From an uncultured Bacteroides sp. (GTDB lineage: Bacteria > Bacteroidota > Bacteroidia > Bacteroidales > Bacteroidaceae), in contig NZ_OY780936.1 in NCBI RefSeq assembly GCF_963675905.1, forward strand, positions 3,357,946 to 3,421,945: a stretch of DNA of 64,000 nt, written 5' to 3'. Shown here one piece after another: positions 25,201 to 36,400 of this stretch. The translations under genes and the position numbers were made by a program. A model generated the notes under the pieces. The model searched no databases. It was not told the DNA's origin and saw only the letters and a program-made list of their open reading frames with translations. Each line of letters begins with the position of its first letter. Position 1 is the first letter of the stretch.

Positions 25201-26226
25201 ATGACGTTTAAAATAACCATACGTCCTTCAATATTACACTTTAAACAGCCTGCCGGAACTTCCCGCGGAGTGTATAATACCCGTAAAGTGTGGTATGTTG
25301 GCATTACTTCTGTTGAAGAACCACAAAGAATAGGTCTGGGAGAGTGTGCACCTCTGCCAAACCTAAGTTGTGATGATCTTCCCGATTATGAGAATATTCT
25401 CAGTGAAGCCTGCAAGCAATTGGAACAAACAGGAGTGATCGATAAAGAGGCGTTACGCCCTTATCCGTCCATTCTCTTTGGATTGGAAACAGCTCTGTTA
25501 CATTTTCAGGCAAACAGTTTTGCGCTTTGGGATACACCGTTTTCTCGTGGGGAAAGTGGTATTCCTATCAACGGACTTATCTGGATGGGGGATTATGCAC
25601 ACATGTTCCGCCAGATTGAGAAGAAGATGGAACTGGGTTTCCGTTGTATCAAACTAAAGATTGGTGCTATTAATTTTGAAGAGGAACTCTCTTTGCTGCG
25701 ACATATTAGAAAACACTTTACTGCCAGAGAAGTAGAATTGAGAGTGGATGCAAATGGAGCTTTCTCTCCGGAAGATGCCATGAATAAGCTCAACCGACTA
25801 GCTGAACTGGATATTCATTCCATAGAACAACCAATTCGTGCCGGACAAATTGATGAGATGGCCAGGCTCGTTAAAGAATCACCCATACCTATTGCTCTTG
25901 ATGAAGAGCTTATCGGGGTAACCTCATTAAAAAGCAAAGCTGAGCTTTTAGATAAAATAAATCCGCAATATATAATACTCAAACCGTCTCTTCACGGGGG
26001 AATCTGTGGCTCCACTGAATGGATTGATGAGGCTGTAAAGAGAAATATCGGGTGGTGGGTTACTTCTGCTTTGGAATCAAATATAGGCCTGAATGCCATA
26101 GCTCAATGGTGTGCTACGCTTAATAATACTCTTCCTCAGGGACTGGGCACTGGCATGCTATTTACGGATAATGTAGAAATGCCTTTGGTTATCCGTGAAG
26201 ATAAACTTTGGTATGGAAGAAAATAA
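25201..26226 (+). CDS. menC: o-succinylbenzoate synthase
   Basis: 341 residues of the enolase superfamily. It dehydrates SHCHC to o-succinylbenzoate. The catalytic lysine region is FRCIKLKIGAINFEEEL, metal-binding acids fall in LRVDANGAFSPEDA, HSIEQPI and ALDEELIG, and the second lysine is in YIILKPSLHGG. The divergent MenC family is low in overall identity, but location between menB and menE makes the call firm. It overlaps menE by 14 nt. Confidence 0.93.
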   Translation: MTFKITIRPSILHFKQPAGTSRGVYNTRKVWYVGITSVEEPQRIGLGECAPLPNLSCDDLPDYENILSEACKQLEQTGVIDKEALRPYPSILFGLETALLHFQANSFALWDTPFSRGESGIPINGLIWMGDYAHMFRQIEKKMELGFRCIKLKIGAINFEEELSLLRHIRKHFTAREVELRVDANGAFSPEDAMNKLNRLAELDIHSIEQPIRAGQIDEMARLVKESPIPIALDEELIGVTSLKSKAELLDKINPQYIILKPSLHGGICGSTEWIDEAVKRNIGWWVTSALESNIGLNAIAQWCATLNNTLPQGLGTGMLFTDNVEMPLVIREDKLWYGRK

Positions 26227-27307
26227 GTTGCAGTACTTTGAATTTGATATAAGTAAACAAGTCCTGACTTTAGACGGTGTAACTTATTCATCAACCGAGG
26301 CTTTGGACTTCCTGAAAGGAAAGAGTGAGTATGATGGTTTATATTCCTTTTTACTTGAATGGTTTGATGGCAAGACTGAAATAAAGGTTCAGACTTCCGG
26401 TTCTACAGGCAAGCCGAAAGAATTGCTTGTATGCAAGGAACAGATGATGCAAAGCGCACGATTAACCTGCGAATTTCTTCATTTAAAGAAAGGAAACTCA
26501 GCTTTAATTAATATGTCTTTGGGGTACATTGCCGGAAAAATGATGGCAGTTCGTGCTTTGATTGCCGGACTTGATATTCATTATATTCCTCCTTGCGGTC
26601 ACCCATTGGAAAATGTAAGAAAGCCTTTTCGATTTTTATCGATGGTGCCTTTGCAGGTCTTTAATAGTCTGCAAGTATCCGAAGAAAAAAAGATTCTCGA
26701 GGAATCTGATATCCTGATTATTGGTGGTGGGGCACTTGATACGAATTTAGAAGAAGAACTGAAAAAGCTTCCCGTCGAGATTTACTGTACCTATGGAATG
26801 ACTGAAACACTCTCTCATATAGCATTGAGAAGAATCAATGGTTCTCAGTCATCCAACAGTTATTATCCTTTTTCCTCAGTAGACCTTTCTCTCTCAGAAG
26901 ATGGTACGCTTGTAATCAACGCACCTCTGGTCAGTGATGTTGTATTGCAGACAAATGATATAGCAGAGATAAATCCCGATGGTAGTTTCAATATTATAGG
27001 TCGTAAAGACAATACAATAAATAGTGGAGGGGTAAAGATACAGATTGAGCAGGTGGAAGAGAAGCTTAAAGCACTTATTCACGCACCTTTTGCTGTAACT
27101 TCGAAGAGTGATTCAAAGTTTGGTGAAATTGTAGTTTTACTTGTTGCTGCTCCCGTTAATGATGAAATCCTTAAAATGGAGATGAGTAAAGTGCTGACTT
27201 CCTATCAGGTTCCTAAAAAGATCTTTGCTGTCGATTCAATACCTTTAACTGAAAGCGGTAAGATCTGCAGAGCGAAAGTGAAAGAGATAGCTTCGACCTT
27301 AAGTTAA
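26213..27307 (+). CDS. menE: o-succinylbenzoate-CoA ligase
   Basis: 364 residues from MEENKLQYFEF; a GTG at 26195 would add six residues but lies deeper in menC. It activates o-succinylbenzoate with ATP and CoA. The AMP-binding phosphate loop is QTSGSTGKPKELLV. Later motifs are IYCTYGMTETLSHIA, IIGRKDNTINSGGVKIQIEQVEE and the catalytic lysine region ESGKICRAKVKEI. It is shorter than most acyl-CoA ligases, as Bacteroidota MenE proteins tend to be. Last gene of the operon, with a terminator about 130 nt on. Confidence 0.93.
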   Translation: MEENKLQYFEFDISKQVLTLDGVTYSSTEALDFLKGKSEYDGLYSFLLEWFDGKTEIKVQTSGSTGKPKELLVCKEQMMQSARLTCEFLHLKKGNSALINMSLGYIAGKMMAVRALIAGLDIHYIPPCGHPLENVRKPFRFLSMVPLQVFNSLQVSEEKKILEESDILIIGGGALDTNLEEELKKLPVEIYCTYGMTETLSHIALRRINGSQSSNSYYPFSSVDLSLSEDGTLVINAPLVSDVVLQTNDIAEINPDGSFNIIGRKDNTINSGGVKIQIEQVEEKLKALIHAPFAVTSKSDSKFGEIVVLLVAAPVNDEILKMEMSKVLTSYQVPKKIFAVDSIPLTESGKICRAKVKEIASTLS

Positions 27308-27433
27308 TGAGTAAAGCTTGGATTCTTTAGGTCATATAACAAAACGAGGATGTCCGAAAAATAGAAATAAGTATCTGAGAATTAAATATTTGAAAACGAA
27401 TTCAGGTAAGAGAGCCGAAGATAAAGATATAAA

Positions 27434-27473
27434 AATGGGATTGTTCCAACTTTGGACAACCCCATTCTATTTG
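27434..27473. terminator. Bidirectional terminator between menE and the cysteine desulfidase gene
   Basis: Near-perfect arms AATGGGATTGTTCCAA (27434-27449) and TGGACAACCCCATT (27453-27466) around a short loop. Minus-strand readout is followed by TTTTTATA, and plus-strand readout by CTATTTG. It can end both the men operon and the convergent five-gene operon. Confidence 0.7.
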
Positions 27474-27499
27474 TAAACTCCTCAAAAAATATTAATCAT

Positions 27500-28786
27500 T
27501 TAGCATTTATGAGTCATGATATCAAGTATATATCTATCAGTTTCATTCATGCCTTTAGATCCAATGAGTGTAAGGTTCTGAATGCTCTTATCAACGTCAT
27601 CTTCAATAATTCCTTCTACGGAAGAAACACATTTTTCTTCCATTGCCATCATTGCAGAAAATACAGCAGTTGATACACCACTTGTCACTTTTAAGGCACA
27701 GCTAGGTTTGGCTCCATCACAAATCATCCCTGTAAGGTTAGCAATCATGTTTTTTACGGCATAGGAAACATTGGTATAGTTTCCTCCCATTAAGTGAGTA
27801 ATACCGCAACTGGAACCAGTGGCAGCTATGACACAACCACATAAAGCAGACAGTCTGCCTAGACTTTGCTTGATGTAAATTACTGTGAGATGACTTAACA
27901 TCAGTGCGCGTATCAGTTCTTCTTCAGAGTTACCATTGTTTTCAGCATAAACAACCACGGGAAGTGTTGCAGCAATACCTTGATTTCCACTGCCGGAATT
28001 ACTCATTACCGGAATCATTGCACCAGCCATACGTGCATCACAAGCAGCAGAAGTGTATGATACAATTTTTGAAAAAACATTGTCTCCGATAATCTTTTGT
28101 TCTTTTCCTTGTTTTAATATCTTCCCCAAACCGTGTCCGTAATCCTCTTTGAATGCACATTGTGCTGCCATTTTATTCAAATGAGCGGAGTCTAAAATGA
28201 ATCTAAGATCGTCAATAGGGGTTGTCATTGCAAAATCGTAAACCTTACGAAGTGTAAGAGCCGGAGTTGCATTTTCACTTTCTTCCGAAGAATTTGTCTT
28301 GACTTCAAGAAGAATTTGTTCGTCTTTAGCAATATATACAAAGTTTGTATGCCCACCTGATATGATTGCTGTTGCACAGCTTTTATCAGTTCTGCATATT
28401 ACCTCTATATATAGCTTCTCTGCAATGTTTTCTTTTAGAGAAATCTGAATACTCTTCGCATTGATTAGTTGCTTTCCCCGTTCTACAGCTGCTGGAGTTA
28501 CATCTTTGAGAACCTCCAGCCCGTAGGCTGATTTTCCAATAAGCGCTCCTAATGCTACCGCTATAGGCAAACCTATCATTCCTGTTCCGGGAATGCCTAC
28601 TCCCATGGCATTCTTTAGGATATTGGCACTTAAATATACGTCAATGTGAGTTGGTTTTGCTTTTAGCGTTTCCACAGCTTTAGCTACACACAAGGCTACG
28701 GCAATAGGTTCTGTACAACCTATTGCCGGAACAACCTCGCGCTTTACCAGGGAAATAATCTGTTTTGTCTCAAATTCAGTTATCAT
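27500..28786 (-). CDS. cyuA: L-cysteine desulfidase family protein (UPF0597)
   Basis: 428 residues of the UPF0597 family, related to the alpha part of iron-sulfur L-serine dehydratase. Characterised relatives (E. coli CyuA/YhaM, archaeal CdsA) break L-cysteine to pyruvate, ammonia and sulfide. Family motifs: PAIGCTEPIAVALC near residue 20, NAMGVGIPGTGMIG, MSNSGSGNQGIAATLPV, LCGCVIAATGSSCGITHLMGG and MICDGAKPSCALK. Several of these cysteines are likely Fe-S ligands. It has no signal peptide. It overlaps the end of the DsbD-like gene by 4 nt and is the last gene of the SusC-SusD-TlpA-DsbD run, which ties cysteine breakdown to that uptake locus. Confidence 0.85.
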   Translation of the reverse strand: MITEFETKQIISLVKREVVPAIGCTEPIAVALCVAKAVETLKAKPTHIDVYLSANILKNAMGVGIPGTGMIGLPIAVALGALIGKSAYGLEVLKDVTPAAVERGKQLINAKSIQISLKENIAEKLYIEVICRTDKSCATAIISGGHTNFVYIAKDEQILLEVKTNSSEESENATPALTLRKVYDFAMTTPIDDLRFILDSAHLNKMAAQCAFKEDYGHGLGKILKQGKEQKIIGDNVFSKIVSYTSAACDARMAGAMIPVMSNSGSGNQGIAATLPVVVYAENNGNSEEELIRALMLSHLTVIYIKQSLGRLSALCGCVIAATGSSCGITHLMGGNYTNVSYAVKNMIANLTGMICDGAKPSCALKVTSGVSTAVFSAMMAMEEKCVSSVEGIIEDDVDKSIQNLTLIGSKGMNETDRYILDIMTHKC

Positions 28787-30798
28787 CTTCTATAATTATC
28801 AAGCCCTGTCTGTAGGAAATTTACATACTTACCGATATCCTCATTATAAGCATATGATTTATTTAAAGGATCTCCTTCGTTATTTAGCAATACATAAAAT
28901 GGTTGAGCATTTGCCCCAAACTTTGTGCGTTGCAGGTAACTCCATTTATCGCCCACGGTACGCAGAATACGTTCTGTACCGTTTTCATTGATAGTTACTT
29001 GTTGTGGCAATGGTTGCTTTTCATCCACATAAAGCGTAATAAGCACATAATCATTGTTTATTAGTTCGCTTACCTTGTTATCGGTCCATACGGAAGCCTC
29101 CATCTTACGACAATTTACACAACCATATCCTGTAAAGTCTATCATAACTGGTTTTCTATTCTTTTTAGCATACTCCATACCTTCGTCATAGTCGGTAAAC
29201 TTAGGATGTACTTCATTGGCATACAAATTGAAGTCCTGTGTCTTCATTGGTGGAGCAAAAGCACTGACCGCTTTAAGCGGAGCACCCCAAAGTCCGGGAA
29301 CCATATATGCTGCAAATGCCAGTGAAATGAGTGCCATGAAAAAACGTGGAACGCTGACCTTATTATCATCATCGTCGTGAGGAAATCGGATTTTCCCAAG
29401 TAAATAGAATCCTAGCATTGCAAAGATCACAATCCATAAGGCAAGGAATGTTTCACGATCCAGTATTCTCCAACCATAAGCAAGATCGGCCACGGAAAGG
29501 AACTTCAGTGCAAATGCCAGTTCCAAGAATCCAAGGAATACCTTGATTACATTCATCCATCCTCCCGATTTAGGCATTGATTTCAGCCAAGAAGGGAAGA
29601 GCGCAAACAGTGTAAACGGAAGTGCCAATGCTATGGCAAACCCTAGCATGCCAATTGCCGGGGCAATGATATCACCCGTAGTGGATACCTGTACCAGCAG
29701 GAATCCGATAATTGGTCCGGTGCATGAGAAAGAAACCAATGATAAAGTGAAAGCCATCAGGAAGATACTTAAAAGTCCTGTTGTTTTCTCTGATTTACTG
29801 TCAATAGCTGTTGTCCACGATGAAGGCAATGTTATTTCAAACGCTCCGAAGAATGAAGCGGCGAAAACAACCAGCATCAGGAAGAACAATATATTGAATA
29901 CGGCATTTGTTGAAAGAGAATTCAACGCATTGGCTCCGAACAACAATGTGATAAGCAGTCCCAAGCTTACGTAAATCACCACGATAGAAGCTCCGTAAGT
30001 CCATGCATCCCTGATTCCTTTCTTTTTATCTTTACTTCTTTTGAGGAAGAAGCTTACAGTCATAGGAATAATAGGCCATACACATGGAGTAAACAAAGCT
30101 AGTAATCCTCCTGCAAACCCGGTAATAAAGATGTAAATCCATCCCAGATTCTTCTGGTTGTTTCCATCACCCATCGCATTAAGCTGAGTGATAACCGGTT
30201 TCCAGTAATTGCTTTTTATTGCAGTGACAGAGTCGGCTGCTACGCTGTCGGTATTCTGAATGGCTTTTACAGAAACTGTGTCTGCTACCTGAGCATTAAC
30301 TTGTTCATTTTGTACCACACTTTGCTCATCAGTTTTAACTTTATCGTTTTTCCCTGAAAAATTGAAGGAAACCTGAGTAGGAGGCAGGCAGTTTTCATTG
30401 TCACAAGCACCATATTCCAGATAACCTTTTATATTGTATACGGGCTTTGTGAACTTTATTTTCTGCACAAAAACGACACTATGTTCAAAGTATTTCAAGT
30501 TCATTTCAAAGATCTTATCGTACTTTGAAATTTCCTTTGAAGCAGGAGTAAGTTTTCCAACCAACTTTACACCATCTATTTTATCAGTGTTGAAAGTCGC
30601 CGAAATAGGTCCTCCTGAAGGTAGGTTTACAGAATATACATGCCACCCATTTTCAATGGAACCTGTGAATGTGATTTCTGCTTCAGTGTCCGATAATGTT
30701 TTGAACTTGGTACTGAACTTTACCGGTTCCTGTATCTGAGCGTAGATACAGGAAGCCAGTAGTAAGAGAGTTAGAGAAAAGAATAATCTTTTAAACAT
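28783..30798 (-). CDS. DsbD-like thiol:disulfide interchange protein
   Basis: 671 residues that move electrons from the cytoplasm to periplasmic thioredoxin-fold proteins. A signal peptide (1-20) is followed by the DsbD N-terminal immunoglobulin-like domain with ACDNENCLPP (about 135-145). The membrane core of about eight helices (about 220-510) carries the two conserved cysteines in LFTPCVWPIIPM and SFSCTGPIIGF. The C-terminal thioredoxin domain has GYGCVNCRKMEASVW (about 555-570). All three redox pairs are intact. It lies 8 nt after a TlpA-like gene, its likely periplasmic client, and overlaps the cysteine desulfidase gene by 4 nt. Confidence 0.92.
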   Translation of the reverse strand: MFKRLFFSLTLLLLASCIYAQIQEPVKFSTKFKTLSDTEAEITFTGSIENGWHVYSVNLPSGGPISATFNTDKIDGVKLVGKLTPASKEISKYDKIFEMNLKYFEHSVVFVQKIKFTKPVYNIKGYLEYGACDNENCLPPTQVSFNFSGKNDKVKTDEQSVVQNEQVNAQVADTVSVKAIQNTDSVAADSVTAIKSNYWKPVITQLNAMGDGNNQKNLGWIYIFITGFAGGLLALFTPCVWPIIPMTVSFFLKRSKDKKKGIRDAWTYGASIVVIYVSLGLLITLLFGANALNSLSTNAVFNILFFLMLVVFAASFFGAFEITLPSSWTTAIDSKSEKTTGLLSIFLMAFTLSLVSFSCTGPIIGFLLVQVSTTGDIIAPAIGMLGFAIALALPFTLFALFPSWLKSMPKSGGWMNVIKVFLGFLELAFALKFLSVADLAYGWRILDRETFLALWIVIFAMLGFYLLGKIRFPHDDDDNKVSVPRFFMALISLAFAAYMVPGLWGAPLKAVSAFAPPMKTQDFNLYANEVHPKFTDYDEGMEYAKKNRKPVMIDFTGYGCVNCRKMEASVWTDNKVSELINNDYVLITLYVDEKQPLPQQVTINENGTERILRTVGDKWSYLQRTKFGANAQPFYVLLNNEGDPLNKSYAYNEDIGKYVNFLQTGLDNYRR

Positions 30799-30806
30799 AG
30801 ATTTGG

Positions 30807-31982
30807 CTATTTAAAAAGTTCATCTAGTTTTTTACTTAGAGATTCACCGCGTAGTTGTTCTCCAATAACTTTTCCGTTAGCATCTAATAAAAATATTGCA
30901 GGAATTAATTTAACCTTAAACAAATCAGCAATTCCATTTTGATCCAGATAATTAGGCCATTTTAGTTGTTCTTCTTTCAGAGCTTTTTCCCAGTCAGCCT
31001 TTTTCTTATCAATAGATATACTTATAATTTGAAGTCCTTTGCCTGCATATTTAGCATATTGAGCTTTTAGGTTAGGAATTTCCTTTCTGCATGGGTTGCA
31101 CCAGGAAGCCCAGAAGTCTATTAAAATATATTTTTTCCCTTTAAATAGAGTAGTTGCCGGAATAATTTTCCCATTTTCAGTAACATTGAATGATGGAGAC
31201 TTGGTGCCTATAAATCCTTTAGGATAAAGTTCTTCTTTTACTAATTTGCCATAGTAGCTATCTTTAGCTTGCTGTGAAAAGGATTCATATAATGGTTTTT
31301 GTTCTCCAGTGAAATAGCTCATCATATCCATCATAAGAAATGGTCCCCACCATGAATCCTTATTACTGATTATAATACTGTTAGTGATAGTTCCAACTGT
31401 GTCGAAGAAGTTTTTTTCATCAGCTGCAAATTTTTTCCATTCGGCTGTTTTGTATAATGAGTCTAATGCTGTTTTATTTTTTTCAGTTCTGGCTTTATCT
31501 ACAGCTTTCAGAATAATATCATTATTATCGTGATAAGCTTTATAAAGGGAGTCTAAAGAATTTCTTGGAGACTTTTTCTCAAGATATTCATCATTAAGTT
31601 TGCTACCGGTAATCTTAATGTTGTCAAAAACATATATTTTATTGTTTCCATTTGTACTAAGAGATGCTTTTGCAGAAACTGATACATTTTCGTTATCGAT
31701 TACTAAAGAGCAAGAACCATAATATCCGTCAACAGTTATGTGAAGCTGGCGAGGTTCTTCAATTGAACCGCTAAATGTAAACTGTCCGTCTTTAATTATA
31801 GCTTCTGCAATAGCCTTTTCTGTTTTGTGAGTTCCACCTGGTGTTAATAGCATTTTTGAACCGTCAGGAATACCTTGTATATTACCTTTTATAGTAAATG
31901 AACCCGGTGTTTTTGATATGCATGACATTGGTAATGCCAATAATATTATCAAAAAAAGTTTTATTAAATTTCTCTTTTCCAT
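30807..31982 (-). CDS. TlpA-like thiol:disulfide oxidoreductase with DUF4369
   Basis: 391 residues. A lipoprotein-type signal peptide ends at the cysteine in LPMSCISK (about residue 21). The N-terminal DUF4369-like beta domain (about 28-130, SFTIKGNIQGIPDGSKMLL) and a helical linker lead to a thioredoxin-like domain (about 255-391). The active site is DFWASWCNPCRKEIP and the cis-proline loop KLIPAIFLLD. It should act as a periplasmic disulfide reductase or isomerase anchored to a membrane. It lies between SusD (19 nt) and the DsbD-like gene (8 nt), which would reduce it. Confidence 0.88.
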   Translation of the reverse strand: MEKRNLIKLFLIILLALPMSCISKTPGSFTIKGNIQGIPDGSKMLLTPGGTHKTEKAIAEAIIKDGQFTFSGSIEEPRQLHITVDGYYGSCSLVIDNENVSVSAKASLSTNGNNKIYVFDNIKITGSKLNDEYLEKKSPRNSLDSLYKAYHDNNDIILKAVDKARTEKNKTALDSLYKTAEWKKFAADEKNFFDTVGTITNSIIISNKDSWWGPFLMMDMMSYFTGEQKPLYESFSQQAKDSYYGKLVKEELYPKGFIGTKSPSFNVTENGKIIPATTLFKGKKYILIDFWASWCNPCRKEIPNLKAQYAKYAGKGLQIISISIDKKKADWEKALKEEQLKWPNYLDQNGIADLFKVKLIPAIFLLDANGKVIGEQLRGESLSKKLDELFK

Positions 31983-32001
31983 GTTTTTGTTTTTTTTGTT
32001 G

Positions 32002-33414
32002 TTATTTATCTACATTCTGAGTGATTGTTCCATTTCCTGGATTGCTAGTTACCCCCATTGGGAAAGGCATTGTCCATAGATGTGATGTTGGAGATAGTGT
32101 ATAAGTTGTTCCATTTACAGTTTTGGTGAATGTACGAGCGTAATTACTATCTAGATTCAAACGGCGAGCATCAGCAAAGGGCACAATGGAAAATATAAGT
32201 TCGTTTTCTTTTGTTCTCCATATCTTTTTAACAGCATCGGTAATTGAGGTTGCAGTAAGATCCTGATATTTTGTAGGTAAGATTCTTGTTTTACGAACTG
32301 CATTTAATGCATCCATTGAACCGGTTAAATCATTCTTCCGTGCCAAACATTCTGCTTTTATCAGATACATTTCGGTAGTAGTTAACCCTCCGTAATTAAA
32401 ATATCCATTTGTTGTCCCAGCATAATAGGTATCAGTACCAACTGTTCTTACTTTCCAGCGTGCAGCAAATCGGGCATCTCCATCTTCAAAGCGTTCAGCT
32501 CTACTAACAGGAATATTAGTTTCAGTTGAAGCATTATTTGAACTTCCATGACGATAGTTGTAGTTCTCTACGTAAGTGTAGTTATATGGAGATGATGTAG
32601 CTATATATGATATTGGATTAAGAATCTGTGACTTATTACTTTCATAGTAAGCAACCCAGTCATATAATTTATTATTTAGTTTCAGAGCTTCTTCAGCATA
32701 TTTAAGTGCATTTGTGTAATCAGACATCTGTAGATATACACGTGCATAAAATGCATAAGCAGTTGCTAATCCCGGGTGTAGAATTGTAGCTGGCTTTTCC
32801 GGAAGATTAGGTACTGATTCACTTAATTCTTTTAGTATATAATCATATAATTCCTTAATTGTAACTTGTTTTGAAGGTGCATTTATATCTGCACTGCTAA
32901 TTACAGGAACAGCCAGTTTTGTGGCAGCAGTAGTTGCCTCATAAGTGTCTGCATAGTAATTTACCAGATTGAAATAGTTCATAGCTCTTAATACTCTTGC
33001 CTGAGCTATCAAAGTATTCCTTTCATTTTCTGTGGTATTGGTTGCAGTAGGAGCGTGCTCTATAATCAGGTTACAGGTTGAAATGGATGCATAACTTGCA
33101 TAATAAGTAGTTTCGTCGCTATTGTTCAACTTTACTCTGTCTGCAGCTTCGTCCCACATATAATTGGCTTTCCATAGTGGATAGTAATTTAAAGATGATG
33201 ATGAAGGATATCTGTCATTCAATAATAGATTTGCCTGAGTAATATCAACACGATGACAACCATATTCATCTCTTAACAATGCTTCAAAATCTGCAAGTGT
33301 TTCAGGAATCTTCTGTCCTTTGGGAACTTCGTCCAGAAAACCATTACAAGAGTTAAGAGTAATACTTAACCCAATTATTAGGGAGTATAGTATGTTTTTT
33401 ATTATTTTTTTCAT
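32002..33414 (-). CDS. SusD/RagB family outer-membrane lipoprotein
   Basis: 470 residues. The lipoprotein signal ends at the cysteine in TLNSCNGFLDEVPKG (about residue 23); the FLDE/VPKG sequence right after it is characteristic. The helical TPR-like scaffold includes AQARVLRAMNYFNLVNYYAD, KELYDYILKELSESVPNLP and ATAYAFYARVYLQMSDY. The C-terminus has TEMYLIKAECLARKNDLTGSMDALN and a WRTKENELIFSIVPFADARRL segment. It caps the SusC transporter encoded 19 nt upstream and captures the substrate. No glycoside hydrolase gene accompanies it. Confidence 0.95.
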   Translation of the reverse strand: MKKIIKNILYSLIIGLSITLNSCNGFLDEVPKGQKIPETLADFEALLRDEYGCHRVDITQANLLLNDRYPSSSSLNYYPLWKANYMWDEAADRVKLNNSDETTYYASYASISTCNLIIEHAPTATNTTENERNTLIAQARVLRAMNYFNLVNYYADTYEATTAATKLAVPVISSADINAPSKQVTIKELYDYILKELSESVPNLPEKPATILHPGLATAYAFYARVYLQMSDYTNALKYAEEALKLNNKLYDWVAYYESNKSQILNPISYIATSSPYNYTYVENYNYRHGSSNNASTETNIPVSRAERFEDGDARFAARWKVRTVGTDTYYAGTTNGYFNYGGLTTTEMYLIKAECLARKNDLTGSMDALNAVRKTRILPTKYQDLTATSITDAVKKIWRTKENELIFSIVPFADARRLNLDSNYARTFTKTVNGTTYTLSPTSHLWTMPFPMGVTSNPGNGTITQNVDK

Positions 33415-33433
33415 GACTAGTTCTTTTTAATGA

Positions 33434-36400
33434 TTAAAAGTTTAAATAAATGCCCATTACATAATTGGGAGAGTTGTATCCGTTAAGCTGATATTTGGCA
33501 TCATTATTAGCAGCCCAAGTATATGCGTTTTCTACATTAAATTGGATACGCGCACTACTTAAATGAGCTATTTTGCAATATTCAGCTGGTATTTTATATG
33601 ATAATGCTATATTGTTTAATCTTATATTTGATGCACTAATTACATTAATATCTGAGTAAGAGTACATAGAATATGAGTCATAGCTGTAATCGGATTCATA
33701 TTCGTAAACCACTCTTGGAACATTTGTTTTAAGTTCGTCGCCGGCTTGTTTCCAACGGTTATTTATTTTCTTATTTACAGGAGTAAAATCTGTTATATAA
33801 CCATTTATCGCTGATGAGTAGCTATTATTTAAAGCTGGCAAGAACTTATTACGCATTTTATGTCCTAGGTTATAGATTAGTAAAAATGAAAGTTCTAAGT
33901 TTTTGTAGCTTAATGAGCTTCCGAACGAACCGGCATGAACTGGCACGGTTGATCCGCAGTAGGTTATTGCATCAAGAGTGCTGGGCTGATGAGTTACTTT
34001 ATTTCCTGCACCATCATAAACCTGTGGTAAACCGGTACTACTTAGTCCTGCCCATTTATATCCATAGATTGCAGTATAGGAATTTCCAATAATTGGATAT
34101 GCATCGGGATAGTCTAATTGTAAGTAGTATACCGGAGCTTTCACATTAACATAGGTTACTTTATTCTTGTTGTACCCATAAAGTAACGAAGCATTCCAGG
34201 TAAAGTCTTTAGTTCGGATTATATCTCCGTTTAATGTAACTTCAACCCCTCTGTTTATCATACCACCATTGTTTATTTTGTATGTAGAATATCCCCAGCC
34301 TTCTGTTGGAACTCCCATTGTGCTAGCTAAAAGATCTTCGCCCTTTTTATTATAGTACTCAATGGAACCATTCAATCGTCCTTGCAAAATAGAAAAGTCT
34401 GCTCCAATATTAGTCGTAGTGGTTTTTTCCCATGATAACTGAGGATTAGGACGTGAGTTAATATTTCCTTGTAAACCGCCTACTGTTGTATTTTGGCTAT
34501 AATTTGCAGTCATATATGGTGCATTGAGCTTTGCAATATTTCCTCCAATACCATATGATAAACGAAGTTTTAACATGTTAACCCATGAAACATTAAAGAA
34601 AGATTCTTTATTAATATTCCAGCTTGCTCCAACAGACCAGATTGGTTTGTTTTGATATTTACTATCTGTTCCCCAAAGATTTGAGCGGTCCCAACGCAGA
34701 CTTCCTGTTGCTGTATATTTACCTTCGTAAGTGTATCCGGCATTCCCGTAGAAAGACAAAAAGCTATTAGTCAGCTCTTTTAGATAAGTCATATTTGATG
34801 GGTAAAAGTAGTTTCCTGATATTAGCTTTCCTGTAAGGTTAGATAGCATTTTAGCATCAACAAGTTCAAAGGACAGCATTTCCGGATCGTAATTATACAA
34901 TGTGTTGTTTGAATATTCTATTTTTGAACGTCTGGCTTCTGTTCCGGCAATAACTGTTAAGTCGTGTTTGTCTGCAAATGTTTTATTAAAGTCTAGCTGC
35001 TGACGGAAGTTATATGCATTAGAGGATTGATTCTCAGTAAAGTAAATATTTCCGTAGGGTATGTTATATGCCACAGCTCCAGTTGAAGAATTGTATGTTG
35101 CAAAACCGTTTATAAGACTACGTACATCATATGATTCCTTATTTCTTAGCTTATTGGAACGAATTGTGTTATATTCATATTGAAATTGAACACTATATTT
35201 AAGCCAGTCGGCAAGCTTAATATTCAGTTTTGCATAAGTACGGTTTGAGAAGTTTTTTGATCTAGTCAGATTACGTCCTAATTCATCCAACGGAGTTAAA
35301 TCCATATTATAAAGACCCTTTGACTTAATTGTATTCAATGTAGATTCACTAAAGCGAGAGGCCATAGTAGACATATAAGGATTTCCATCATTACCGATCA
35401 ATGAATTGTAGGGCATATAGTCAAAACCAGGATTAAGTGCGCTGTATGATTGTGTTGTACCATTACTATAAGATGTGTAGCTACCCAGTTCCAGCTTTAA
35501 CCACTTATTAATGTCAGTGATATTAGCTAAATTAATAGCGATAGATTCATTTTGCGAGTACTTATCTTCTAGCTGGTTATTTTTGTATGTAATAGATGAT
35601 TGGAAAGAATTGCTATTTGTGGTTTTTCCAATACGTAAGTTCTGCTGTTGGTAAAAAGGATTTCGTTTCGCATACTTTTCTACGTCTTTATAATATTGAT
35701 AGCCTTTTGATGCTAATGAGCCCAGCGTGGTATTTAAGTCTGTTTGAGATATATTTCCAGAATAATAATCTAAAATTGATTGCATTCCGGTACTGGTAAA
35801 TATAGCATTCTTTTTATAGTTGGTAGCATAAGCAATGGCAGCAGCATTAGTAATATATCCTGATGAGTTGGCCGAAACTTTAAGTTTTGGATTATTATCT
35901 GCCCATCCTTTTTCTAGCTCAACAATATCTGCTGCATCTGTGCGGTTATTAACGTAATATGTGTAAGGAGAGAAGGTGTATGTGCTCGAAAATGAGACAT
36001 TGGTCTTTCCTTTGGATGCTTTTTTTGTAATGATGACCACAACACCGTTTGCAGCACGTGCTCCATAGATAGAAGCTGCAGCAGCATCTTTTAAAACAGT
36101 AATACTTTCAATATCTTCAATGTTTAGATCCGGAATATTTTCTTCCAGATTTCCATATTGATTATATTTTGTATTTTCTACCGGGAATCCATCTATTACG
36201 TATAAAGGAGTTGTCATTCCGCTCATTGAAGTAACGCCTCTTAACTTACCGTCATTAAATCCGGCAATTTGCCCTTCCATTACCGAAGCTAAATTACTTA
36301 ATCTTTTTTGTTCAAGTTTCTCAGCCGAAACTTTTGTAAAAGCACCCGTAGCCCGTTCGCGGGAAATCGTCTGGTATCCAGTTACAACAATTTCATCTAA

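Noticed and set aside
27582-28092. Plus-strand open frames opposite the cysteine desulfidase gene
   Set aside because: They are shadows of a well-conserved protein on the minus strand.
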